This document shows, one piece after another, positions 16,076 through 24,678 of a stretch of 64,000 nt of DNA (its first letter is position 1; each line of letters begins with the position of its first letter). Made by a program: the position numbers and the translations under genes. Where the stretch lies: positions 1-64,000 of the forward strand of contig JAFQOE010000008.1 of assembly GCA_017395635.1 (NCBI GenBank), read 5' to 3'. A model generated the notes under the pieces. That model worked only from the letters and a program-made list of their open reading frames with translations. It was not told the DNA's origin and searched no databases. The DNA comes from Lachnospiraceae bacterium. Its GTDB lineage: Bacteria; Bacillota; Clostridia; Lachnospirales; Lachnospiraceae.

Positions 16076-17926
16076 TCACTTCTTCCGTCCTTCAAAATAC
16101 ACAAAACTATCAATAGCATCTAAGATATCTTTAAAATCCTCTCTCGGTGCAAGCTCCAAATATTTCCGTAGCAGTTCTTTCTCCTGCTTTCTAAATGGTC
16201 CATAAAAGATATCATACAAATTATGTCCACGCATATATATCTTGAAGGTTTCATAATTCTCTTTCAAATCCTCAACGGATTCGATGTCTTTACCAAGTAC
16301 CTCTATGAGATGCATTCCACTCTTAATACGGTGCAAATACTGCTTCCATTTTTCAAACAATGTTTCCCAAAATGCATCTACACTTTCCACCACACCAATC
16401 CGGGTCATAACTTCCGGATTCAAAAAATAATTCTCGAAAGAATAATATTTCAAAATCAAGACATTCTGGCGCTGCACAGTTGGAAGCTTATCAATATCCT
16501 GCTTGTTACGCTCCCTATAATAGCGGCAAAGTTGCTCCGCTAACTCTTCCGCATCTTTTCCATCCCCATCTCGAATCATAAGAAATTGATCCCGTAAATA
16601 CAATTGATTCATATACTTTAGGTTCGCATAGATTTTAATATTCGTACAACTATTCGTTGTAATAATAGAAATTCTGGACAGATTATCGTCCTTATCGTAT
16701 ACATCCGAATAATACTTTTCTAACAGTAAAGGAAACCTTGTCTTATCCTGTTTTCCCTCCACGATAAATACAAAATCCACATTCAAAAAATCATTGGCAC
16801 TATATCCCAAGTCGTTCAAAATATCGTCAATGTCCGCATTTTGTCTGGCAACCGAATATCCATTCCTATCCAGTATCATCTGACAAATTTGACCACGGGT
16901 AAAATTCGACACCATATTCGGAGAATGGGTCGTAAAAATCACCTGATTTTTCTTGGACAAACGGTAGAGAATTTTGCTCGCAGTCTTCTGTAAAGATGGA
17001 TGCAGGAACAATTCCGGATATTCCACCACAATAATGCTCTGCATTATATTTTCATCTTCAATATAGGTTTCCAACATAGAAAGCATATAAATGCTCTTCA
17101 TACCATTACTAAGATTCTCAACTGTATTGACACGTTTCAATTCCTCATGCCAAGTCTCCACTTCAATTGAAAACATTTTCTCCATATCATAGGATAGAGA
17201 ATAATAAATATCCTCCATACCACCATTTTTACGATAGTTGGCATTCATTTTCTTAGAAAATTCGCTGATATTCAGTTGGAAAATCTTGTACTCCAATAAT
17301 TTCGCCGTCTCATGCAACTGCAAATCTTCCGGCTTTTTCTGATTAATCAAACCGATACAGCTAAAACATTGATTGCAACACTTTGCTTCATCAAACATGC
17401 ATTTATTCGAACGCAGACAGCTTAATTCCTTGGACTTTTGGAAAATCAACAAATCTTCCTGAAAAGCTGCCAAATTTCTAGTCGTATCAATAAAATGAAG
17501 TTTTGGCAAGATATCAATGATGTATGGATTATGTTTCACAATTCCGTCATCATATCGCACTTTTCCACTATGATTCATTATGCAGGTAAAACTCAGTTTA
17601 CTACCCTTGAAAGAGGGAAGTTTTCCACAAAAATCACGTTTCCACGCATCATATCGCTTGTAACCACTTACCATACCCTGTGCGTGAAACTGCTGCAAAT
17701 CCTCTTCTACCATCTCTAATACCATAGCAATCTCAATATTCTGTTTTTTCTCATTAAAATCGTTATCACTCACTGTGTAATTACCGGTTACCGCACGAAT
17801 CGCATCCAACACAGCCGTTTTTCCGGTGTTATTCTTACCGACAAAAATCAAGGAGCTCTCAATATCATGAATCTCCAACTCCTGAATGGATTTGAAATTT
17901 TTGATACATAAGGAATGAATCTGCAT
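16076..17926 (-). CDS. OLD-family ATPase/TOPRIM nuclease-like protein
   Basis: A 616-residue protein with an ABC/SMC-type ATPase followed by a TOPRIM domain, the OLD nuclease layout. Visible: Walker A GKNNTGKT near residue 31, ABC-like signature ENLSNGMKSI, Walker B SIIVVEYPELFLHP, H-loop VIFTTHSPNMV, then TOPRIM acidic motifs FIVEGKQDKT (Glu) and MIRDGDGKD (Asp-x-Asp). An unusual insert at about residues 175-195 has a cysteine cluster (CLRSNKCMF, CCNQCFSC) that could bind zinc or Fe-S. OLD proteins act in phage defence and DNA processing, sometimes with a UvrD-like helicase (Gabija); none is here. The gene follows the ankyrin gene by 12 bases, with its ribosome site just past that stop codon, so the two form an operon. 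Confidence 0.85.
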   Translation of the reverse strand: MQIHSLCIKNFKSIQELEIHDIESSLIFVGKNNTGKTAVLDAIRAVTGNYTVSDNDFNEKKQNIEIAMVLEMVEEDLQQFHAQGMVSGYKRYDAWKRDFCGKLPSFKGSKLSFTCIMNHSGKVRYDDGIVKHNPYIIDILPKLHFIDTTRNLAAFQEDLLIFQKSKELSCLRSNKCMFDEAKCCNQCFSCIGLINQKKPEDLQLHETAKLLEYKIFQLNISEFSKKMNANYRKNGGMEDIYYSLSYDMEKMFSIEVETWHEELKRVNTVENLSNGMKSIYMLSMLETYIEDENIMQSIIVVEYPELFLHPSLQKTASKILYRLSKKNQVIFTTHSPNMVSNFTRGQICQMILDRNGYSVARQNADIDDILNDLGYSANDFLNVDFVFIVEGKQDKTRFPLLLEKYYSDVYDKDDNLSRISIITTNSCTNIKIYANLKYMNQLYLRDQFLMIRDGDGKDAEELAEQLCRYYRERNKQDIDKLPTVQRQNVLILKYYSFENYFLNPEVMTRIGVVESVDAFWETLFEKWKQYLHRIKSGMHLIEVLGKDIESVEDLKENYETFKIYMRGHNLYDIFYGPFRKQEKELLRKYLELAPREDFKDILDAIDSFVYFEGRKK

Positions 17927-17938
17927 AGAACCCCTCCA

Positions 17939-18814
17939 TTAATATTCCAATAACACCTGCTCTAATTTCTTCATTTCTCTTTCGCGAGCTTCTTCCAAAG
18001 CAGTTCCGCTATATCGGCTACTCACATTTCGTTCAGCACCATTATCCAGTAATAATTTTGCTATCTCAACCTGCACATCTTCACCGGAACTTGAATGACC
18101 ATAGTGAACCGTATATACCAATGCTGTTTTCCCACAATAATCTTGGGCATTAACATCAGCACCATTCTCAATTAATACCTTCACCGCATCATAGCTTCCC
18201 GCAGCACATGCTTTCATAAGTGGAGTTTCCCCACATCCATCATTGTAACCTGTATCCGCATCATATGCATCGCTCATATGATCTTGTGGCGTATATTCAC
18301 ACCAATAGGTTCTTCTATTCACGTCTGCGCCATAATCAATCAGAAGTTGCATCTTTTCAGCATAATCCGGAATGTTGTTTTCATAACACAAATAATCGAG
18401 CCATGTGTATTCCCCATCCTCTGCTACAATGTTTTCTTCAAAACCATCTCGTGAACCTTCTGGATTCACACCTGCCTTCAATAGGCGTTCCACATCCGCC
18501 ACCGTGCCATTTTTAATCTGTTGTCCAAGAATTCCTTCATTTCGAATACTCGTCTGAACGTTACCAATAATCGATACAACCACAATAAATGTTACTGGTG
18601 CCATCATTAACGCACCAAGTATACTCAATACAATCGGTGATTTGGGCTTTTTTACCACCTTAACATTGTCCATCTCGTCATATATTGGTGTTTGGGATTG
18701 CTTCTTATGGCGAGCTCTTACACATAGTCCTATGATAATTAGTATAAGTCCCGCAATCCACAACACGCATAAAATTAAAAATATTGCTATGAATACTAAA
18801 CTTATAAATGCCAT
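17939..18814 (-). CDS. Membrane-anchored ankyrin-repeat protein
   Basis: A 291-residue protein with two N-terminal membrane helices (about 5-30, ending in basic RARHKKQ, and about 60-85) and a C-terminal ankyrin domain. Repeats include NGTVADVERLLKAGVNPEG, then MQLLIDYGADVNRR, TPLMKACAAGSYDAVKVLIE with NGADVNAQD, and VEIAKLLLDNGAERN. Ankyrin repeats bind other proteins; here they would face the cytosol. It is the first gene of a two-gene unit with the OLD-like nuclease, so it may anchor or regulate that enzyme. This pairing is inference from the 12-base gap. Confidence 0.8.
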   Translation of the reverse strand: MAFISLVFIAIFLILCVLWIAGLILIIIGLCVRARHKKQSQTPIYDEMDNVKVVKKPKSPIVLSILGALMMAPVTFIVVVSIIGNVQTSIRNEGILGQQIKNGTVADVERLLKAGVNPEGSRDGFEENIVAEDGEYTWLDYLCYENNIPDYAEKMQLLIDYGADVNRRTYWCEYTPQDHMSDAYDADTGYNDGCGETPLMKACAAGSYDAVKVLIENGADVNAQDYCGKTALVYTVHYGHSSSGEDVQVEIAKLLLDNGAERNVSSRYSGTALEEAREREMKKLEQVLLEY

Positions 18815-18973
18815 TCTGTATTACCTGCTTTCCATACTAAATTCAATGTATTTTTTAGAATATTTTAACATAAAATCTACTACAATATATGAAGTATCTC
18901 AGTCATTTCTCTTATTATCTATTGCGATACAGTATATAACGAATAGAAATACTCTTTCTTTTTCATCAATTCA

Positions 18974-19522
18974 TCATAATTGCTTTTTCCCAATATCATC
19001 GTTTTTACGCATTTGTTTCTTCACATACACATAATCCACAATCAAAAATACCTGCGGAACAATAAATGTTCCCACCTTAAGAATTATACTCTTAATTCCC
19101 AAACTATCACATATTTGCCAATACGTAATTCTTGCAAGCAAGAAAACCACGAACATGCTTATCAGCAAAATAATTACACAAATCAAAAGATAAGGTACGT
19201 TAATATCTATATCAATCGTCTCCGTTTCGATATAGGTTTTGATAGCTGCAAACAGATTGTTCTTGAGGTGCTTTTTCATGAACTTAGAACTTATCATACT
19301 AAGCAAATCAAACAACATTTGCACGAAAAAAAGCCATTTTCGCTCCTTCCATGCATTCTTATAGATTAGATATGTTCCATAAAATGGTATCAAGCTTTTC
19401 CACCATTTCTCCTGCCACGCATGAAAAACCATGCACATTCCTACAATTGTAACGATACTCCAAACAATTCCCAACACGTTCTCCGGAGTAACCCAAAACT
19501 TCACAAATATATCAAATAACAT
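18974..19522 (-). CDS. Multi-pass membrane protein, DUF5684-like
   Basis: A 182-residue membrane protein with about four hydrophobic segments (about 17-35, 65-80, 110-135, 150-170). The WKSLIPFYGTYLIYKNAW motif near residue 42 is typical of the DUF5684-type small membrane proteins common in Firmicutes, whose function is unknown. It is transcribed leftward after a terminator and separated from the ankyrin gene by about 160 bases, so it is probably a single-gene unit. Confidence 0.65.
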   Translation of the reverse strand: MLFDIFVKFWVTPENVLGIVWSIVTIVGMCMVFHAWQEKWWKSLIPFYGTYLIYKNAWKERKWLFFVQMLFDLLSMISSKFMKKHLKNNLFAAIKTYIETETIDIDINVPYLLICVIILLISMFVVFLLARITYWQICDSLGIKSIILKVGTFIVPQVFLIVDYVYVKKQMRKNDDIGKKQL

Positions 19523-19560
19523 ATGTATCTATCAACCTTTATCCTTATATCCATTATAGC

Positions 19561-19586
19561 AAAAAACGCCTTTTCAGGCGTTTTTT
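19561..19586 (-). terminator. Terminator after the 72-residue protein gene
   Basis: Perfect stem AAAAAACGCC / GGCGTTTTTT with a 6-base loop. T runs on both strands allow bidirectional action; it lies 11 bases past the stop of the gene ending at 19598. Confidence 0.9.
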
Positions 19587-19597
19587 GTATTGTCACA

Positions 19598-19816
19598 TTA
19601 GAAAAGTTTCTTTAAAGAATCCATCGCTCCCGATAACTGGTCACCGGCAATCTTAGCTTTCACACCATCAATCACCTTATCCACCATTCCATCCGGAATA
19701 TCAATACCTGCAAGATTTTCAATTGCTTTTTCCGGATTCTTCATAAACTCCTCTTTGAAATTGTCATCATTTTTTACCTTGTTTACAATCTCTTCAATTT
19801 TTTCTTTAACATCCAT
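19598..19816 (-). CDS. Small acidic helical protein, leader-peptide-like
   Basis: A 72-residue, wholly helical, charged protein. Residues about 12-45 (VKNDDNFKEEFMKNPEKAIE, then IDIPDGMVDKV) resemble the leader segment of Nif11/NHLP-type ribosomal peptides, where NP-x-x-A and a later LP or IP motif are typical. There is no Gly-Gly cleavage site followed by a Cys/Ser/Thr-rich core; the tail is GAMDSLKKLF, and no modification enzyme or peptidase-transporter is nearby. It may therefore be a cytosolic relative with another role. It is followed at once by a strong terminator, so it is probably monocistronic and well expressed. Confidence 0.65.
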   Translation of the reverse strand: MDVKEKIEEIVNKVKNDDNFKEEFMKNPEKAIENLAGIDIPDGMVDKVIDGVKAKIAGDQLSGAMDSLKKLF

Positions 19817-19885
19817 GTCTTTATCTGCTTTAAAAAATATATATTTGATTATAAATCATATCCACCCTATTATACAAGTAAAAAT

Positions 19886-20758
19886 CTAATCTTCATGCGC
19901 ACCGGTATATTCATATGAAGTAAACGGATAAAATGTAAGCGTCTTAATTTTCTCACTGTACTCAGCAGATTTTGCCCAATATGCATCTTCCTCCATTTCT
20001 TCAGAAACACTAACCTCCCAATCGCCGGTTTGATTATGATAAAATCCAATTTCTTCAAAATTTTCATCTTTCTCATGAGAGAAATAGTAATCAATGTAGG
20101 AAACCTCTGTAGCTCCCGACTCTAATTTTACATTTTCAAAGATACTATACATTGCCCCTGCCGAACCTTCACTATAGAAGGTTCCATCCTCTAGCAGATA
20201 ACATCTGTTTCTAGACCAGCCCTCCAAAATAAGGTGTGGTGTATCTTTATAGGTATATACGGTATAAATCGTCTGGCTTTGATATGTTGTATCATCTTCA
20301 TAAATTGCCCCAATTATCAACTCTACCGTTCCATCCTGATTCACATCTTCAAAAGTAAACCCTACTTGTTCTAAGACGTTATCATCTCCACTCATAATAA
20401 GTTCTCCAATACCATTGGTACCATCTATATAGTCATAATCCTCCGGACCTGCACATATCATCTGATACATAGAATCCAAAATCTCATAATACATATTGGT
20501 ATATTCTGCATACTCTTCATCCGCCATTTGTCCCACTTGTTCTGTTGCCTTATCCGTTATCTTTTCCGTTGATTCATCCTCCACATCCTCTGTGGTCGCA
20601 GTCATTTCATCATCATGCACGTTCTCTTGTATATCTTCCTCTGTAAGAATACTTTCTGTATCATATGTTTGTGTCTCACCTCTTCGACCTCGCATACATC
20701 CACATAATGAACACATCAAAATAGCACTCATGCCAAGTAATGTAATAATTCGTTTCAT
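19886..20758 (-). CDS. Putative lipoprotein, unknown function
   Basis: A 290-residue protein with a lipoprotein signal peptide: MKRIITLLGMSAILMCS and lipobox LCGC with Cys21. Next comes a low-complexity Thr/Glu/Asp linker (residues about 30-75) and a folded domain at about 80-285 (EYTNMYYEILDSMYQM, then FTFEDVNQDGTVELIIGA). The VNQDGTVEL segment looks like a calcium-type or FG-GAP-like acidic loop, as in other clostridial lipoproteins. It should be anchored to the outer face of the membrane. Flanked by unrelated single genes; function unknown. Confidence 0.75.
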   Translation of the reverse strand: MKRIITLLGMSAILMCSLCGCMRGRRGETQTYDTESILTEEDIQENVHDDEMTATTEDVEDESTEKITDKATEQVGQMADEEYAEYTNMYYEILDSMYQMICAGPEDYDYIDGTNGIGELIMSGDDNVLEQVGFTFEDVNQDGTVELIIGAIYEDDTTYQSQTIYTVYTYKDTPHLILEGWSRNRCYLLEDGTFYSEGSAGAMYSIFENVKLESGATEVSYIDYYFSHEKDENFEEIGFYHNQTGDWEVSVSEEMEEDAYWAKSAEYSEKIKTLTFYPFTSYEYTGAHED

Positions 20759-21059
20759 ATAAATTTCTCCCTTCTGTATACCAAATACTCAACTGCCGAA
20801 ATGTAAATCATTTCGCATATCTATAACAAATTGCAAATGCAAATAGTTGCAATCACAAACCTCATTCTGTCTGTGTACATCTCTTCTCTTTTGCATATAT
20901 TGTACCACACAAAGAAAAAAACACCTAAAGAAATTCCAGAAACGCCATAAATATTGTATTGAAATCGCATGAATAATTTTCCAGTTGACATTTTAAAACA
21001 GACGCAGTACAATTCATTTAACACTTAGGTTAAATGTTAAACGAAAGGAGGGTGATTAT
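20759..21059. promoter_or_regulatory. Divergent region with SdpR-type operator
   Basis: About 300 bases. At 21017-21041 an inverted repeat TTTAACA-N11-TGTTAAA lies 19 bases before the sdpR-like start, a natural operator for an autoregulating ArsR-family protein. The rest carries no convincing gene; a 67-codon frame at 20821-21024 has no ribosome site. Confidence 0.5.
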
Positions 21060-21335
21060 TTGGGTATACAAAATACACTAAAAGCACTTGCCGATCCAAT
21101 ACGCCGTGAGATATTGAATCTTCTGAAAGAAGGTAAAATGTCAGCCGGAGAAATCGTCGAAAAATTCCCTGTCACGGGAGCCAGCATTTCCAGACATCTA
21201 TCCGTGCTGAAAGATGCTGATCTGATTCGAGACACAAGGGACGGCAAATATATCTTTTACGAAATAAATACTTCTGTTTTGGAAGAAATCATGCTATGGA
21301 TTACAGATTTGAAAGGAGAGGATTCCGATGCTTAA
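21060..21335 (+). CDS. sdpR: ArsR/SdpR-family repressor
   Basis: A 91-residue winged-helix repressor: LKALADPIRREILNLLKEG, MSAGEIVEKFPVTGASISRH and a wing DLIRDTRDGKYIFYEIN. It lacks the metal-binding Cys motifs of ArsR/SmtB sensors and resembles SdpR, which represses its own sdpRI operon until SdpI at the membrane captures it. Start is TTG 21060 behind ggaggg. Its last codons overlap the sdpI-like start by 8 bases, so the two are translationally coupled. Confidence 0.85.
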   Translation: MGIQNTLKALADPIRREILNLLKEGKMSAGEIVEKFPVTGASISRHLSVLKDADLIRDTRDGKYIFYEINTSVLEEIMLWITDLKGEDSDA

Positions 21336-22422
21336 GAAACACAAAAAAACATTAATTTTATCATCAATCGTTACTCTATTACCAATTATAGTTGGATTGT
21401 TACTATGGAAGCACTTGCCGGAACAAATTGCAACACACTGGAACGCAAATGGCGAAAACGATGGATGGAGCACAAAATCATTTGCCATCTTTGGACTTCC
21501 AATCATCATGCTTGCAGTCCATTGGATATGTATACTATCTACCTGCCTAGACTCTAAAGCCAAAGAACAAAACAGCAAAATTATTCACATGGTACTTTGG
21601 ATTATGCCAATTACTTCTATCTTAGTATCAGGCTTTACTTATTCCGTTGCATTGGGAATTAAGCTAAATCCAACCATTATTATGAGCCTGATTCTCGGCC
21701 TTACATTTATTATTCTAGGAAACTACATGCCAAAATGCACACCGAACCACAGTATCGGTGTACGCATTCGCTACACACTTCGTAACAATGAGAACTGGAA
21801 CAAAACTCATCGTTTTGCAGGACGTGTTTGGGTAGTTGGCGGCATTTTTATCCTGCTAACCATGTTCTTACCACTAGAAAAATTTTTCCTAATCACATTT
21901 CCGTTCATAATGTTAGTTGCATTGACTCCGGGATTATACTCTTACATTTATTACAGAAAACAGTTAAAAGATGGAACCACCACCAAGGAAGAAAATGTGT
22001 TAACACCTTCCGAAAAGAAAACTGGCGCCATTGGCACAATTATCGGATTAACTGCTTTGATAATTGCCTTGCTTTTTATCTTTACCGGCAAATTCGAAAT
22101 CACCTACGACGATACCTTCCTGAAGATAGACGCTTCTTACTGGGATGATGCAAATATTCGTTATACCGACATTGATAGCATTGAATATCGAACAAGCGAC
22201 GACCCGGATGCTACCATGAAAAGAAACTTCGGTTACGGATCACCATTCTTGTTGATGGGTGAGTTTGACAGCGATGAATTCGGAACTTACACAAGATATT
22301 CTTATACAGCCTGCGATTCCTGTATTGTCCTCACCGTAGACGAAAAAACAATGGTTATCAACGGCAAAGATGACACGCAGACCAAAGCAATCTACGAACA
22401 GTTGCTTGAGAAAATGAATTAA
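21328..22422 (+). CDS. SdpI-family immunity-like membrane protein
   Basis: A 364-residue membrane protein. The N-terminal DUF1648-type segment (LPEQIATHWNANGENDGW) and the SdpI signature (GNYMPKCTPNHSIGVRIRYT, ENWNKTHRFAGRVWV) are clear. About seven or eight hydrophobic segments end near residue 255. A C-terminal soluble domain of about 100 residues (FEITYDDTFLKIDASYWDDA, then VLTVDEKTMVING) looks like a small PH-like beta domain, an addition to the plain SdpI of Bacillus. SdpI protects against the SdpC toxin and recruits SdpR. No toxin gene lies nearby, so it may give immunity to foreign toxins or sense envelope stress. Confidence 0.85.
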   Translation: MLKKHKKTLILSSIVTLLPIIVGLLLWKHLPEQIATHWNANGENDGWSTKSFAIFGLPIIMLAVHWICILSTCLDSKAKEQNSKIIHMVLWIMPITSILVSGFTYSVALGIKLNPTIIMSLILGLTFIILGNYMPKCTPNHSIGVRIRYTLRNNENWNKTHRFAGRVWVVGGIFILLTMFLPLEKFFLITFPFIMLVALTPGLYSYIYYRKQLKDGTTTKEENVLTPSEKKTGAIGTIIGLTALIIALLFIFTGKFEITYDDTFLKIDASYWDDANIRYTDIDSIEYRTSDDPDATMKRNFGYGSPFLLMGEFDSDEFGTYTRYSYTACDSCIVLTVDEKTMVINGKDDTQTKAIYEQLLEKMN

Positions 22423-22438
22423 GAAGGAGGAACCTATC

Positions 22439-23368
22439 ATGGAAACCAATAAGAAATTAGAAACCAAGCGAATTTTCATTTACCTTGCACTCACATTTAC
22501 GATTACCTACAGTTTTTGTTTCTTCGTCATCTATCCTTTGAATACTTCGGATAATGTACGAAGTAACCTTGATTCCTTAACCACTCTTTTGATTGCATCC
22601 ATTATGTTCTTCCCAGCACTGGGTGTACTTTTAACAAGATTGATTACAAAAGAAGGATTCAAAAATGCGTGGTTACATCCACACTTTAAGGGAAATATCA
22701 AAACATATCTATTGGCATATTTCGGACCAGGTGTGTTGACTTTGTTGGGAACCGCCCTTCATTTTATCATCTTTCCGGATGATTTTGATTCCAGCTTTGG
22801 CTTCCTTAATACCATGCTTGAATCCGCTGGTGCCAGTGCCGACACCTATCCAATGTCTTTATCTACGCTTATATTAATACAAGCCTTAACAGGATTATTC
22901 TTTGGACCACTGATGAACTTCTTAACCTGCTTTGGCGAAGAATGGGGTTGGCGTGGTTACTTGCTACCAAAGATGTCCGAAAAGCTTCCACTCATCCCAA
23001 TGCTCCTTGTGAATGGTGTTATCTGGGGCCTATGGCATGCACCAATCACAGCACTTGGTCATAACTACGGTGTCGGTTATCCTGGATTTCCATTTACCGG
23101 TATCGCTGCAATGTGTGTGTTCTGTATTGTAATTGGTGCATTCTTATCCTACGTTTCCTTAAAGACACAAAGTTGTATTCCTGCCGTATTAGGTCATGGT
23201 GCAATTAACAGTATTGCAGGTATCGGCCTTTACATGACCAAAGATGGCGGTAACGCATTTATCGGACCTGCACCAACCGGTATTGTAGGTATGCTCCCAT
23301 TTATTATTGTTGGAGTGATATTAATCATTCGATACCAGTCAGAGAAAAAGAAATCGGACGTACAATAG
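22439..23368 (+). CDS. CPBP family intramembrane metalloprotease
   Basis: A 309-residue multi-pass protein with the Abi/CPBP motifs that form the active site in the membrane: EEWGWRGYLLPK (Glu-Glu and Arg), GVIWGLWHAP (His) and GHGAINS (second His). These enzymes are Rce1-like proteases, and in Firmicutes often give bacteriocin self-immunity. It is the third gene of the sdpR-sdpI-like operon, 16 bases downstream with aaggagg, which supports a joint immunity role. Substrate unknown. Confidence 0.88.
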   Translation: METNKKLETKRIFIYLALTFTITYSFCFFVIYPLNTSDNVRSNLDSLTTLLIASIMFFPALGVLLTRLITKEGFKNAWLHPHFKGNIKTYLLAYFGPGVLTLLGTALHFIIFPDDFDSSFGFLNTMLESAGASADTYPMSLSTLILIQALTGLFFGPLMNFLTCFGEEWGWRGYLLPKMSEKLPLIPMLLVNGVIWGLWHAPITALGHNYGVGYPGFPFTGIAAMCVFCIVIGAFLSYVSLKTQSCIPAVLGHGAINSIAGIGLYMTKDGGNAFIGPAPTGIVGMLPFIIVGVILIIRYQSEKKKSDVQ

Positions 23369-23430
23369 GAACAAACCACGATAAATATTTTTAATAACTT
23401 ATCTAAATATACAATTAATTCAGACTAAAA

Positions 23431-23473
23431 ATCAGGGGATGCATAACTCATACGAGTTACTACATCCCCTGAT
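23431..23473. terminator. Bidirectional terminator between convergent genes
   Basis: Strong stem ATCAGGGGATG / CATCCCCTGAT with an inner AACTC-ATAC-GAGTT hairpin and T/A runs on both sides. It separates the rightward sdp operon from the leftward methyltransferase gene. Confidence 0.85.
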
Positions 23474-23506
23474 TTTCTAGACTCTCGATTTCCTTCGCAA
23501 CGTTTC

Positions 23507-24166
23507 CTATCTCTTTTCAATCATCAAATGATGAAAAAATGCAATCTCCTTATATTCATCCATATCCGATACTCGCATCTCTATTTCTATCATTTTATTC
23601 TGCCAAGCAACATCCTTATGTATTTCCTGATTTTGCTGCATATCCCAAAAAGTTCTCATCCCCAAAGTCTTCTTTATTACAAGTTCAGGACACCACTTCT
23701 CAATATCTGTATCCTCATAATAACGAATTGCTCCGTACTTGGCTGCCATTCCATCCTTACCATCCAGTAAGCTATGAGCATGATCAAAATCATTCAAAAG
23801 AACAACCATCTGCATCACCCTTCCTGCACGGTTATGCTTTACAATTGAAATCTTACCATCCGCTTTCACAATCCTTGCAAACTCTTTAACAATATCCGCT
23901 CTATCTTCCGCATACTCCAAGACATTATGACAGATAATCATATCAAAAGTTTCTGCATCAAACTGACGCAACTCATCGGTACTCCCAACAATTTGTGTGT
24001 ACGGATGGTCTACCCATCGCTCTTTTATACTATCTTCATCCGGTTCAATGGCTATTACATCATTATGCTTCGCCAAATAGTTTGCGGTCACCCCGATTCC
24101 ACTACCAAAATCAAGTATCTTTTTATCACGAATCTCCCCCAATTGCTTCCATACCATCTGTTTCAT
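23507..24166 (-). CDS. Class I SAM methyltransferase, probably 5'-truncated
   Basis: A 219-residue protein with the SAM-binding motif ILDFGSGIGVTANYLAKHN near residue 18, acidic loop VIAIEPDED, and FDMIICHNVLEYAEDR. Related enzymes usually have 30-50 residues before motif I; only about 17 remain. Directly upstream is a relic of another gene on the opposite strand, so the 5' end was probably lost in a rearrangement. Translation could restart at ATG 24166 (ggag 10 bases before). Substrate unknown; activity doubtful. Confidence 0.7.
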   Translation of the reverse strand: MKQMVWKQLGEIRDKKILDFGSGIGVTANYLAKHNDVIAIEPDEDSIKERWVDHPYTQIVGSTDELRQFDAETFDMIICHNVLEYAEDRADIVKEFARIVKADGKISIVKHNRAGRVMQMVVLLNDFDHAHSLLDGKDGMAAKYGAIRYYEDTDIEKWCPELVIKKTLGMRTFWDMQQNQEIHKDVAWQNKMIEIEMRVSDMDEYKEIAFFHHLMIEKR

Positions 24167-24203
24167 CAGACATCTGCTCCAACACTATAATCGTTCCTCT
24201 TAT

Positions 24204-24452
24204 TCAATTGATTATAGTCATCCAATTGATGCCAATGGTGAAAACTATGATGTTATCGATAGTGCCTTTGGTGATTTTGGGTTAAGCAAAATATATGTAA
24301 CTGAAAATTATATCTGCCTTTCCGAAGAAGGCAATAATTATCAATACATTTATTCCCTTGAATGCAAACCCGAATCCGCACACTATGCCCCACGGGACGA
24401 TGATGAAATTCATGAACTTGGGAATAATTGGTACTTAATCACACCGAATTAA
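24204..24452 (+). pseudogene. Orphan C-terminal gene fragment without a start
   Basis: A plus-strand frame with no start codon reads IDYSHPIDANGENYDVI, then FGDFGLSKIYVTENYICLSE and DDDEIHELGNNWYLITPN, ending at TAA 24452. Composition is that of a real folded protein. The upstream part is missing at about 24204, where the methyltransferase start region begins on the other strand. I do not recognise the family. It looks like the tail of a deleted gene. Confidence 0.5.
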
Positions 24453-24678
24453 ATAGTTTACTTCCATATACCCATCCCTACAAATCCTTCTTCCAGAGGG
24501 CTGTGACCTCTGTTTACATAGAAATCCACTCGCGGAAATCTCAGAACAGAGGATTTGCTTATACTAACCGTCTATCGACAGCACTTTTTCTATAATCATA
24601 GAACCACCGTCCCACATCAACTGCAAGGAGAAATCTGATAAAACACTCAATCAAACCGAGATTTCAAATACTCGCTCT
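24453..24678. other. Intergenic region, nothing clear
   Basis: 226 bases between the gene fragment and the ABC-2 permease gene. A weak complementary pair (AGAGG near 24495 and CCTCT near 24508) is present, but no gene or strong terminator can be supported. Confidence 0.3.

Noticed and set aside
20821-21024. 67-codon minus-strand frame upstream of sdpR
   Set aside because: It spans the promoter region, has no ribosome site and has unlikely composition.
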